A program made the position numbers and the translations under genes. Shown here piece after piece: positions 33,326 to 43,789 of a stretch of 64,000 bases of DNA. The notes under the pieces are model-generated. The model did not search any database and was not told the origin of the DNA. It saw only the letters and a list, made by a program, of their open reading frames with translations. This stretch comes from Toxonevra muliebris. Taxonomy: Eukaryota > Arthropoda > Insecta > Diptera > Pallopteridae. Within the stretch, counting starts at the first letter, position 1. Every line of letters begins with the position of its first letter. Where the stretch lies: assembly GCA_963691655.1 (NCBI GenBank), contig OY829327.1, forward strand, positions 53,890,079 through 53,954,078, read 5' to 3'.

Positions 33326-35990
33326 AAGGTTAAGCTATTATGCTATTTGTATTTGCCAACTGGTAATTTTCCATCTTGTGAAAATATTCTCCAAGATATC
33401 TCTTTACAATATAGTCACGTTATTTACATGGGTGATTTCAATGTTAATTTATTTGATGACAGTTCCATTATAAGAACTTTTTGCTTGAATTGTAGTATGT
33501 CCATAGTACATAATTCGTTGCCAACACATTTCGATATTCATCACCACTCCACCTCTCTGATTGATTATTTTTTTGTTTCCAACAGCAATTCTGTGTCTGC
33601 AAAAGGTCAGTTTTATGTTCCTGCTTTAAACTCACACCACGCATTGATTTATATTTCATATAGCCTAGAAGTTGAACGAAGTGAGTCTGACTCTTTTTAC
33701 AGAGATTATAAGAGCTTTAATATCGAGCGATGTCTCTTCGAGCTTTCTTCTAAAGACTTTCAGGCCCTATACGCAACATCTGATCCTAACCAACAAAATT
33801 CAATTCTCAATGATATTGTATTAGAGTCATTCAATGCACATGTTCCTCTAAGACGCCATCTAGCGAAAAAAGAAAATCGTGATTGGATGCTTTCGTCTGA
33901 GGTGTTGATTTCTAGGGAAATGCGGGATTTTGCGTTTCGCGCATACTTGGAAGATATTAACGATGAAAACTGGAGAATCTTTTGTAAATATCGTAACAAA
34001 TTAAAATCTGTCATTAGAAATGTAACGCGTAACTATTGCATACGATTTTTTTCGGGTTGTAGCCCTAAACAGATTTGGAGCAAGCTAGGAAATATTGGGG
34101 TGCTAAATAATGAACATAACTTAATCGATCTAAATGCTGATGATATCAACCAACAATTTATTTTGCCTCCTCTTTCTGTCACGTATGATCTCTCTTTTCT
34201 ATCCACAGATTATATTAATCACACTGGGTTTTCACTTAAAAATATTGATGAACTAGATTTATGGGAAGCAGTGACTTATATAAAATCAAATGCAGTAGGC
34301 TCAGATGGAATATCACTTAAATTTGTAAAACTAATTTTTCCAGCGATTTCTCGTCATTTGCTTCATCTACTAAATACTATTCTGACAACGTCTCTGTTTC
34401 CTGCTAGTTGGAAGATAGCGCGGGTAATTCCTGTACCTAAGATAAAGAATGCTAAATCAGCCTCTGACTATCGACCCATTAGTGTTCTACCGGTTTTCTC
34501 TAAGATTCTGGAGGTTTTAATCAATAAACAAATAGTCAACTATCTCAATAACAATAATCTTATTTCGAAATTTCAGTCTGGATTCCGTAAGGGGCACAAC
34601 ACAACTACCCTGATGTTGGACATCGTTGATACTTTAAGAACCAATCTTGATCAGAAGCGTATCTCTGTAGTAGTTTTTCTCGATTTTAGCAAAGCATTTG
34701 ACTCAATATGTCATGATCTTCTTATAAAAAAGCTTTTTAAACAATTTAATTTTTCAGTAACGTCTTGCCGTTTAATTCTCTCATTTCTTTCTGATCGTCA
34801 TCAGTTTGTTCAGTATGGCGATGTTTTCTCTTCGGTGTCGCAAATACATAGGGGCGTTCCTCAAGGTTCAATTTTGGGGCCTCTTTTATTTATGGTTTAT
34901 ATTAATGACATTTTCACTTGCTTGCATTTTTGTAAGGGCCATGTTTATGCTGATGACGTTCAGCTGCTAGCCACTACTGACTACAATAACATAGCAAAGT
35001 TCCCTAATTTAATAGAAAATGATTTGAGCCGTATCTCCAACTGGTCAGTTTTGAATCACATCAATTTAAATCCTTCAAAGACTAAGGCTATGTTGTTTGG
35101 TAATCAGCCAGCTCTTACTATCAACATCGCATTAAACTCTGAATTTATTGAGTTTGTTCCAGTATATAAAACACTAGGATTTTATATTGATAATAAACTA
35201 AACTTTGAATATCATGTGAACTGCATCATTTCCAAGGTGTCATTTACGCTACGTAAAATCTTCAATTTGAATTACCATTTAACCTTTCCTGTTAGGAAGA
35301 AAATTGGTCATGCCCTGTTCATGCCGCTGTTTTTGTATGGGCTTGAGCTTTACACGGCTACGTCACAGCAAAATATGAATAAACTTATGCGTTGCTTTTA
35401 CCGTCTCATTCGCTTCATCTACAATTTACGTTTTCGTGATCATGTCTCGCCCTATGTGCATAGTTTCTTGGATTGCAGTTTTGATGAGTTTGTAAATACG
35501 CGGCTATTATTATTATTTTATAAATTAATTAAATTTGGATCGCCGTCGTATTTGGTCGATCGCTTCGAATTTTCATATTCATCTAGAACACTCTCTCTCA
35601 GGTGTCCTAGGATAAATTCACTCGTTATGCAACGATCTTTTGTCGTACGTGTGTCTAAAGTTTGGAACACTGCTATACCTTATAGAAATCGAAATTTCTC
35701 TTTAAGCTTAACACAATTTAAAAACTTATTGAAACATTTAATTTAGCTGTTGTTCTTTTTTACGCTGACTTAATATAATATATTTATAAGAAACTTTTTT
35801 TTTCTTTCTTTTAACTTCATATTCGTGCAGGGTGGGTTTTAAATGGATTCTTTTTTTTTTTTTATTTTTCTTTAGATATAAGCATAATGTATTTTTTAAG
35901 TTTTTGTCATTATTCTTAATTAACTATGTAACTAATTTGGCCATTCTGGGCTTAAAGTTATTAATGAAATAAATAAATAAAAAAAAATAA
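33326..35990 (+). mobile_element. 5'-truncated non-LTR retrotransposon (LINE B) with clean ORF
   Basis: A plus-strand LINE that starts inside the endonuclease, carries a complete RT and C-terminal region, and has a 245-nt 3' UTR ending ATGAAATAAATAAATAAA followed by an A-rich run. The stub at 55.9-56.3 kb ends with the same tail motif, which supports a shared 3' end. No RNase H is present, fitting the CR1/L2/Jockey-like group. The uninterrupted frame suggests the insertion is young. Target duplications were not resolved. A MITE begins directly after the tail at 36,001. Confidence 0.9.
33347..35746 (+). CDS. LINE B endonuclease (partial) / reverse transcriptase
   Basis: A 799-codon open frame with no stop or frameshift. 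The first recognisable block is LYLPTGNF, part of the AP-type endonuclease, followed by YMGDFNVNLFDD, SLIDYFFVS and SHHALIYIS. RT motifs run from about residue 330: YRPISVLPVFSKILEVL, FQSGFRKGHNTTT, VFLDFSKAFDSICHD, RGVPQGSILGPLLF and catalytic HVYADDVQLL. The C-terminal region ends KVWNTAIPYRNRN...QFKNLLKHLI. No natural ATG is expected because the frame enters from the missing 5' part; the N-terminal endonuclease and any ORF1 are absent. It would copy RNA at a nicked target in the nucleus if complete. The RT looks catalytically intact, but the truncated copy lacks the element's own promoter end. Confidence 0.9.
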   Translation: MYLPTGNFPSCENILQDISLQYSHVIYMGDFNVNLFDDSSIIRTFCLNCSMSIVHNSLPTHFDIHHHSTSLIDYFFVSNSNSVSAKGQFYVPALNSHHALIYISYSLEVERSESDSFYRDYKSFNIERCLFELSSKDFQALYATSDPNQQNSILNDIVLESFNAHVPLRRHLAKKENRDWMLSSEVLISREMRDFAFRAYLEDINDENWRIFCKYRNKLKSVIRNVTRNYCIRFFSGCSPKQIWSKLGNIGVLNNEHNLIDLNADDINQQFILPPLSVTYDLSFLSTDYINHTGFSLKNIDELDLWEAVTYIKSNAVGSDGISLKFVKLIFPAISRHLLHLLNTILTTSLFPASWKIARVIPVPKIKNAKSASDYRPISVLPVFSKILEVLINKQIVNYLNNNNLISKFQSGFRKGHNTTTLMLDIVDTLRTNLDQKRISVVVFLDFSKAFDSICHDLLIKKLFKQFNFSVTSCRLILSFLSDRHQFVQYGDVFSSVSQIHRGVPQGSILGPLLFMVYINDIFTCLHFCKGHVYADDVQLLATTDYNNIAKFPNLIENDLSRISNWSVLNHINLNPSKTKAMLFGNQPALTINIALNSEFIEFVPVYKTLGFYIDNKLNFEYHVNCIISKVSFTLRKIFNLNYHLTFPVRKKIGHALFMPLFLYGLELYTATSQQNMNKLMRCFYRLIRFIYNLRFRDHVSPYVHSFLDCSFDEFVNTRLLLLFYKLIKFGSPSYLVDRFEFSYSSRTLSLRCPRINSLVMQRSFVVRVSKVWNTAIPYRNRNFSLSLTQFKNLLKHLI

Positions 35991-36000
35991 TAAATATAGG

Positions 36001-36577
36001 TCTGTTCACGTACAAAAAATTGTTTACAATTGTTAATAGTTTTCACTGGAAAATGTTCACGTACTCGAAAAACTTTCAACGAGAGAGAAAAACGAAAGTG
36101 TAATAATGTGAGAGAGAAAAAAGTAGTTGAAAGTTTCTGAAAGTAAAATTTTTACTTTTACAAATTTTCAGCTGCCGAAAAAAAAAACAGCTGTCAAATA
36201 TAAAAATTTCAACAATAATTTTGGTTGTGTTAAATTTGTTAAAGTGAATTTGTATATTCAGTTTATTTTTTTTAATATTATTAATTAGCCTTAGCTTTTT
36301 GATCTGAAAATGTAAATATTTGTGAAAGTGAGTGTGCCACATAAAATGAATTCAACAAATTACTCTTCAAATTAATTAAATTACATTATAAACTGCACAA
36401 TATTTTTTCGCGCTAAAAATTAACTATCAAAATAACGGATCAGCTGTTTAGTTGAAAATTTTTAATAGTTTTCTGTTAACTTACTTTTTCTGATAGTTTC
36501 TCTTTGTGACAATTTTTTTCTCAATCTTTCTTTTACTCTCTCCCTGAAAGTTTTTGATGGAAAAGTACGTGAACAGA
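36001..36577. mobile_element. 577-bp MITE with terminal inverted repeats
   Basis: TCTGTTCACGTAC (36,001-36,013) is matched exactly by GTACGTGAACAGA (36,565-36,577). A second copy, TGTTCACGTACT, lies at 36,053. The adjoining arm (AAAAACTTTCAACGAGAGAG...) mirrors the right arm (CTCTCTCCCTGAAAGTTTTT) imperfectly over about 60 bp. There is no coding capacity. Superfamily and target duplication are unresolved. It sits directly against the LINE B tail. Confidence 0.7.
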
Positions 36578-36889
36578 GCTTATGATTACCTTTCTGTGGT
36601 TGAAATGTACTAAAAGAAATCATTTTTAAAATACAAATACTAGTAATTGAACTTAAAGTTTGCTTATTTGCTGGAAAAACATTTTTTGTACGAAATCTTT
36701 GGAAAATCTTTTTCAGTATTGAAGCAGTGTTGCTATATTTTTTTTTGGTAAAAGGGTCCGATTTTTTGAGTAGTCATAGTTCACCAGTAATAAATACAAC
36801 GGTTTTAAATGCTCTCAAAATCGTTTTATCATATTTTCTGTATAAATATTTAGTTTAATGCCTCAAAATTTTTAAAATTTTTTGTAAGT

Positions 36890-37194
36890 CTCCACAAAAT
36901 GGGGAAAATGAGTGGATTTTTTCAGGAGGATAATGTTGCAATCCACTATGCGTTGTTCAATAAGGACGTTCGTCCACATATACAATGCGATTCCAATGCA
37001 TTCTATTCGATATGGCACCCGTGTCTGACACTAAGAAATTTATAAGAGCTCGTCCATTTACGCAATTGCAACACAACTGCGATACAACAATCGACAACGT
37101 GTTGCGTGAATGCTGGCAGAGTCAATTTTTTGTGCAACTTGCTTGGGATCATTTTATTTACAAAGACCTGCGCCTAAGAAATGAGGGCGTAACA
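36890..37194 (+). other. Unrecognised GC-richer patch with an open frame
   Basis: The plus frame 36,985-37,239 (APVSDTKKFIRARPFTQLQ, then VLRECWQSQFFVQLAWDHF) has balanced composition unlike the AT-rich flanks, as expected of former coding DNA, but matches no family I know. Its last codons run into the inverted-repeat arm that begins near 37,195. It could be a remnant of a transposase or of a captured gene. Confidence 0.3.
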
Positions 37195-39090
37195 AAAAAA
37201 TTTATAGATCTATCAAAGAGGATTAATTCACTAATATAAATTCTTTCGGTATCCCTAATAACTATGGAACAAAAGAAAAAATAAGCTGAAATTACCCGAT
37301 TAAATCTAGAAAGTTTTACAGATGTACAAATGTCCGCACAACAGTTTTTTTTACTTATTCGTTAAAAAAAAGAAACATAGTAACACCTGCATAGTCGTAC
37401 ATTGGAATATGAAACCAATTTTTCTGTTCAAAAGTGGGCTGAGACTTGTTTATCCATCAAAATGAACGTCGAGTAACTCGAAACACTCGCTAGCTCTCGA
37501 AAGATGTAATGACCCTGTTCTCATGATTCCCACTCCAAATAATGGTATCTTTGTATTACTTAATAAAAAAAATGTAGTTACAAACGAAGTGAATGTTCCA
37601 GTAATTGTGCCACTCCCAGTCACTGTAATTGGTAAAAATTTTGTTAATAATGTTTTTTGGTATTCTTTTTTGGGTCTTTCTGTCTTTTTGTTTCTTATAA
37701 CACGGACTGAAATTATAAAATTTAAATTCGAAAATCAAAGTTTACTAAGTTATGTCTGCAATTGTGAAAATGAATACGAATACCAAGCGCCAGAAGATTA
37801 TGCTTAATGGAAAACGACGATTTAGAATTAAATAACATTTTATGTTTGTCTCCCAAAGTTCCGATTGGTTACACAATAATAGATTATACGAAATTTTCTT
37901 GTTTCTCAAAACTTTAAACGTATTTTTTTCCAAATGTTGCTTTCTTAAGAACTTTTTAACCTGTCAAGCTGAAATTACTACACATATTATTCTGATGACT
38001 ACATTTTTGAAAAATACACAAATTAATTCCAATTTATATGGCAAAAAATTCCCAATTTTTTCGAGCCAATTTTTAAGAACTCTCAATTTGAAATGTTTGT
38101 CCTAGTACCACTAGATTTAAAAAGTTAAAAAATTAATATGAAATAGAAAGAGTAGTCGAGTCTTTGTAAATGTAGAAAAAATAGTTCTAATTTTCTGGCA
38201 ATGCTATTTGGAATTTTGCCAGCACCAGATGATGCGACGCGTTAGATTTACAACCAGAGGTGGATAGGTGAAACAGGGTTCATGAATTTTTCATTCCTAT
38301 TTTTAAAAATTAAATTTAAAATCGAAAGGAAATGCTTATCATAACTACATTTTGCAGTGTTATTGATATTATTTAGATTTTTTATGAAAATCACATGCAT
38401 TTCTATTTCTCAACTTCGTCAGTATTTCCCTATTTACTCTTTTTGTAAATTTAATAGCTTTTAGCTAGTCATCTTCACTATTAGTTAATAGATAGTCAAT
38501 CAGCCATAAAATCACTTGATATTTATTTACTACCTCTAAGGTGGTCGCTAACTGCCGAATATCTCCTAAAGAGATATCGGAACGACTTAAGGTACACCGG
38601 TATTGGGTATCAGGGCACAAGGCCATTCCAGGCAATTGTAAAACCAATGAGCTAGTAAGGCTAGCCACAACATTCCCTATTTCTCACATAATCCTATTAG
38701 CAACGTAGTGGTAGTGGGCATTGTCTGTGTGGTTAACATGTCAATAGAATACGAGTGCCCACACACGACTTTTTTAGGAGCTACCTTGATGAGGAGGAGG
38801 AGGGAAAAGGCTTTTCCCACCTCCTCTGAAATTGCCTAGCTCTCGCCAAATGTAGGCTGATCTCGAATCTTAATTAATTTTTATTATGCAGGTGTTACTA
38901 TGTTTTTTTTTTTTAGCGAATAAGTAAAAAAAAAGCAGTTGTGCGGACATTTGTGCATTTGTAAAACATGCTAGATTTAATCGGGTAATTTTTTGCTTAT
39001 TTTTTCTTTTATTTAATAGTTATTAGGAATACCGAAAAAATTTATATAAGTGAATTATTCCTCTTTGATAGATCTATAAAATTTTTGTAA
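37195..39090. mobile_element. 1.9-kb element with approx. 200-bp inverted arms
   Basis: The left arm (37,195-37,393) and right arm (38,885-39,090) are reverse complements over about 200 bp. TTTATAGATCTATCAAAGAG (37,201-37,220) mirrors 39,061-39,080 exactly, and an 18-nt block CATAGTAACACCTGCATA (37,376-37,393) mirrors 38,885-38,902. Between the blocks the arms differ by scattered substitutions. The 1.5-kb interior contains a LINE RNase H relic and no transposase. Long arms around unrelated cargo suggest a foldback-type or composite element, or an inverted duplication. Confidence 0.7.
38541..38675 (+). pseudogene. RNase H relic of a LINE inside the inverted-repeat element
   Basis: Forty-five codons read VVANCRISPK...RYWVSGHKAIPGNCKTNELVRLATTF. 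This matches the YWVPGHxxIPGNxxADELARLGT block of RNase H in I/LOA-like LINEs (Pro to Ser, Ala to Thr and Asp to Asn changes). Nothing recognisable precedes it. It lies between the inverted arms and so was captured or inserted there. Confidence 0.75.
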
Positions 39091-39341
39091 AGACAGTTTT
39101 TATGTAAAATGAAAAATGTCTGAGATATAAACAATAAAGTATGAATTTTGTCCACAAAAACCGTTTTTTTTTTTAATTTTGGAGGTCTTGGGGCACCACT
39201 TCCCTTAATCCAATTGGCCTGAAATTTTATACAGATCATTTTTTTTTTGTAAAACGAACCGATCGAGGGGGTGCCATCAATAGATTTTTCGAAAAATAAT
39301 TGTCCATATTGCTTAATGGCACCCTAGTGTACATACGTATA

Positions 39342-39710
39342 CATTAGTGATGGGTTTTTCGATACGACCGTAGTTTTTTCAGCACACTTTGAGGTTCGGA
39401 AATACGTCAATGCATAAGCAAGATTTTCAGTACAAATTAATTCTTTTTATGTGATATTATTTCAAAGAAAAATAGAACTGTGCTACTTTTCTTATGTTAT
39501 TATCAACTACACAGTGCAACACGGAAATTTTACAAGGGCTTATGACTATATAGTTGTTGGATTGGCTGTAAAAAATTTCACGCACACAAGACTAAAAAGC
39601 AAAAAAAAAAATAATTTAAATAAAAAAATAAATTTTAATGTACCACATTTTTAAAATGGACTAAAAAGTATAAAATAATTTCTCCTAGCTCCATACAGAT
39701 TTGTAACCAA
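39342..39710 (+). repeat. Dispersed repeat, copy 1 (copy 2 at 60,924-61,425)
   Basis: Starting at ATTAGTGATGGG, about 270 bp match copy 2 in the same orientation (CACTTTGAGGTTCGGAAATA and ATATAGTTGTTGGATTGGC are shared). The last 70 bp (39,640-39,705) instead match the reverse complement of the copy 2 tail. No coding content. Confidence 0.8.
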
Positions 39711-42700
39711 AAAGATTATTAAAATTAACATTAGTTTTTGTCGTAAGGGATTTTGAAAATATTTTCATTAAGTCACTAAAAAAAAACCTACGACAAAGAC
39801 CAGATAATTATGTATATAATAACCAAAAAAAATTCAAATTTGTCAATCAGTTCAGTGGTTGTCGATATATTTTGATCACAGATTTAAAAAACATGGTTTC
39901 GAGAAAAACGCGTTTTAAAGTTGAGCAATGACTTGTTCATCCCGTCTGATCCAGCTGCTTGGTGGCGGCAAGCATCCGTTGTTTCTTCGATTTTTTTCTT
40001 GAAATTTTCACCAGATATTTTTAGGACCTCAAGCTTATTCCCCCTTAAATGTTACAACATTCTAAAGTTTACTTGAGTTTATAAAATAATTCTTCTCGTA
40101 ATATATTTTGTAGCAAACATTGCTTGGATTTGCTCGCTTATTCTTTTTCTTTTCCATGCCTTAACATTTAAGTCATACTTAGTAGCTTGTTAGGGTTTGC
40201 TCCTGGATTTCGTTTTTTTTTTTCAATGTTATCATTTTAAAATTGAGGTGACCATGAAAAATCGTAGGTTTCTCCAAGGGATCAAGTCCCCCTATTCCCC
40301 CCTATATGCGTAAAATCATATATATTAATACATACATGCATATGAATATGTATATTCAACATGTCATTTTATGTTGACAATATTCCGTGAGTAGGGACCC
40401 TATGTACTCACTTTATAGTATGTATATATATCAATATAAAATTTTAATATATTGTTGTTGTAAATGGATTTGCATAATATTTACGCCATATTTGTTGCAC
40501 GTTGTGATTGTTTTCTTTATGCAAGGGTGACGTTTGTTCCTCATTGACAGTTCCTTCGTCTGAATCTGATATTGAATTCATATACATTAAAGTGCATCAA
40601 GAAAAAATGTTGTTGTTGTACTTCTCTAAAAATGAACCTCTGTGAAATGTGCGCGGGATTTAGTTGCACCCATATTGTCTCAAATAAGTCACTACAACTG
40701 AATCTTTATACATACATATATAAAAAAAACTACTTATCCCAACCGCTGGAGGTATACTGAGTCCAAAACTTATGCTCCTTAGAAATCTGCGTTCATACAT
40801 GGTTCTACGCCGCTTGCTAAAAAATGAATATCAAGTATGAAGTGTGTTGTATACAACATGCAAGTTTGAATCGAACTCCTGTTAAATCACATAGAGCGAA
40901 TACGAGATGTTTGCGGTTGAAAATGTTAGCGAAACTCAAAAACATTACAATCGTATTCGCAGTGTTCGAAAATATTCGTAAGTGTTCTCAATTATTCGTA
41001 CCATTCGTATAATTCGGAAATAGTTGCAAACAATAGTTCATTGAGAAAAGGAACAGTGTTTTCTTGTTATTATATTTTTTTTATTTATATAGTATGTAGT
41101 TTTTCTTTTCTCCATGATTCCGTCATTTTTTGCTGAATTACGATGTGTAGATCAAAAGTTTTCAGCAAATTTAGGTCATTCGGTAATTTATAAATTAATC
41201 AAATTAGTCGCTCAATAGAAAATGCTATCATTTTGTATTAACTTTTTGAAGTGAAACTTCTTTAGCGAGGGTAAATTGAAAATTTTGCAACGGAAATAGC
41301 GTTGTTGTTGCACTCATACGAAATCAGTAAGAAACTAAGTTATGCAGTTGTTATTCGGCTACATAAAATCAACCAGAGAGTCTACTTCTCGCAGTTTTAT
41401 CTCATGTGCTTTATTGAGAGAGCCGACCAAGTTGCCTCTGTTTGATTGCATAAGGCTGAACTTTCCTCTCTTGTGTTATATGCGTATAGTACGTAGTGTT
41501 TGTGCCGAAAAGTGTAGAGGGTATCAACAGAAGAAAAGCAACAACAAAATAGAGAGAAGAAGACTGCAAAAACTTCAACAGAATTTGTTAAAAATGTTTT
41601 CTAATAATTTTCAAATAAACAACAAAGTTTCGCTTCTACTGTGAGTGCCTGCGGACTCATAATTTTTTTTCGGTTCGGTGATATAAAATGTATACCACTA
41701 GTTTAGAGTTTTTTCCTAGCTTCAGGATGATAAAGCTATAATTCATTTACTACATAAATTTTTGGGTATACACATTTTTGAAAAGAGAACTGAACTTAGA
41801 AGTTAATCAATATCACATGTAAGAAGAGAAAGCATTGTCATTTTTCTTAGAAAGCTGAAAGAAGATTTTTGAGCTGAGTAATTTAATTTTAAAAAAATGA
41901 GATTCAGATAACAGATATCTCATAAACTATAAAAGGCATCCACGCGTCCACGAATTATATGAAAATGTAAAGTTGAAAGTCGCTGATTAATAGGGAAGAG
42001 TCTCCGGTTGTGGGGCATGTAAGTTCATAACATTTTTTTTTTCAAAGAAAACTTGGTAATTTTCATAAAAAATTTTGTTGATTCCATTTAAAAAAAAAAA
42101 TGTGAGTAAATTTTGTGTAAGTAAATTTTTGTTGAAAAAAAATTAAATGAACAGGTTGTAGAACACGTCAAAAATTCCATTACAGTGTCTGAAAATCAAG
42201 AGATTTTCAGTTTCAAATATTTAATTTATTTATCCTGTTGGCATAATTTGTGGTTTTCGGAAGGTAGTAGATGGTGAAAACTGTTATTTTCGTTGTTGTG
42301 GTTTGGCGTGTTGTGCTGAAGGTGCTGTTGTTGATTTTTTCCGTAAGAAAATTTGCGATGTCCTTGATCCACCTCGATTCTGTCATTTATGTCGCTTTAT
42401 TCTTTGGTGATGCCATGGCTTTGCATAGCTTTATTAAAATGTCAATAGTCAATCATACAAATGATTTAGAATTACCTCACAAATTGGTTTTACTCACAAT
42501 ACCCACGGAAATCTCCTTGTTTGATAGAATATAAGGCGTTTTATGTTGATTAAAAATATTTTTTTTTTTTCATTTGTAAGAAATTCGTAAGAAAACTATT
42601 TGAGTGATTTATTTCAACAATATTTATCACAACTAAAAGTAACACGTCTATTTAATTTTTAAAACGAGAAAGTACGGTACGGAAAAATTCAGTTCGTGAA

Positions 42701-43700
42701 CCAAATGTACATTTCTTTTTCATTTGAACACTTAAAACTCGGATTCAATAAAAAAGGGATTTCCGAGCAAATAATTTCTTTTAAATTTTTTGGAATTTGG
42801 ATTGATTAAAAACGAACGATAATCGATTTTTAATTAACTCGCTCATTCGTGATCGCACCGAAATGTTGTAAGAGTGAAATTTTAAGTTAATGAGCCAAAA
42901 CCTACCGATCGTACTTTTCTGTTTTCTTTTGCTATTAACGTTTTTAGGTTTGAAAAAATTTGTAAATCGGAAAATTATATTTATTTTGTATTTGTATTGT
43001 CGCTTTGTCGTTTTTGTTCTGAAATAATTATCATTTTTGCTCTTACTTTAACTTGTTTCATTTTCACTCCAAGTCGTATTGCTTGTACTGTTCTTGCGGT
43101 GAGAAAATAGGAAATATTTTTTATCTTTGGGTTAAGATTTATTAAAATTATTTTGGGAATCACTCCTTGTTCTCAATCATATAAAATATTATAGGCCTGT
43201 GTAGTCAGGTATCTTAGATACAGTACTTTTTTTTAGTATTTTATGTTTTATAAATTGCATCTTAACAATTCAAAATTCATATTGTTTCGAAAAACTCAAT
43301 ACTGGCAACTTTTGCCAAAAATAAATGAATAAAAAAGTGTTTGCAAAGAAATAATGTATGCATATACACGATGTGTGACGATCGCTTGAGAATTGAGAAT
43401 TGAGAGATGAGTGAAACTCACACACACACAAGGGAACAAATCAAAAATCTCTGAGCAGTAAAACCAGTTTGTGGGTGTGTGGGATTCAGAGTTCTCTCCA
43501 GTTACTCAAAGCATGAAACAAGCACAGTGAATCTTTCAAATACAAATGCACACATTCCAAAGTAGAAACAGCGTTGCCAGCTCAAATTAAGTGCACTGTG
43601 CACGCAACAATTATAATGGAGTGCCTCTTTTTGTGTTGTTGCTTCTATCTAAAAAAAGATACACCAACACATGCGCATACACCAGCCAAAACAAAAAAAG
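39711..43700. other. Spacer, possible regulatory DNA
   Basis: No gene is supported. The 100-codon frame at 41,342-41,644 sits in a less AT-rich stretch (GAGAGAGCCGACCAAGTTGCC) but has no motif. An 87-codon frame at 42,271 is hydrophobic and low in complexity. GAATTGAGAATTGAGAG and CACACACACAC tracts lie near 43,390-43,430. Confidence 0.4.
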
Positions 43701-43789
43701 AAAAAACAACAAAAAAGAATTTTTGAAACACATTTTCTGATATTTCTGACTAATTTTTTTAGTTTTACTCTTGCTGTTGAGAAGTTTGT

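Noticed and set aside
41342..41644. A 100-codon frame as a possible small gene
   Set aside because: No recognisable motif, low-complexity C-terminal half and no promoter or splice signals that I could defend; mentioned only within the spacer entry.
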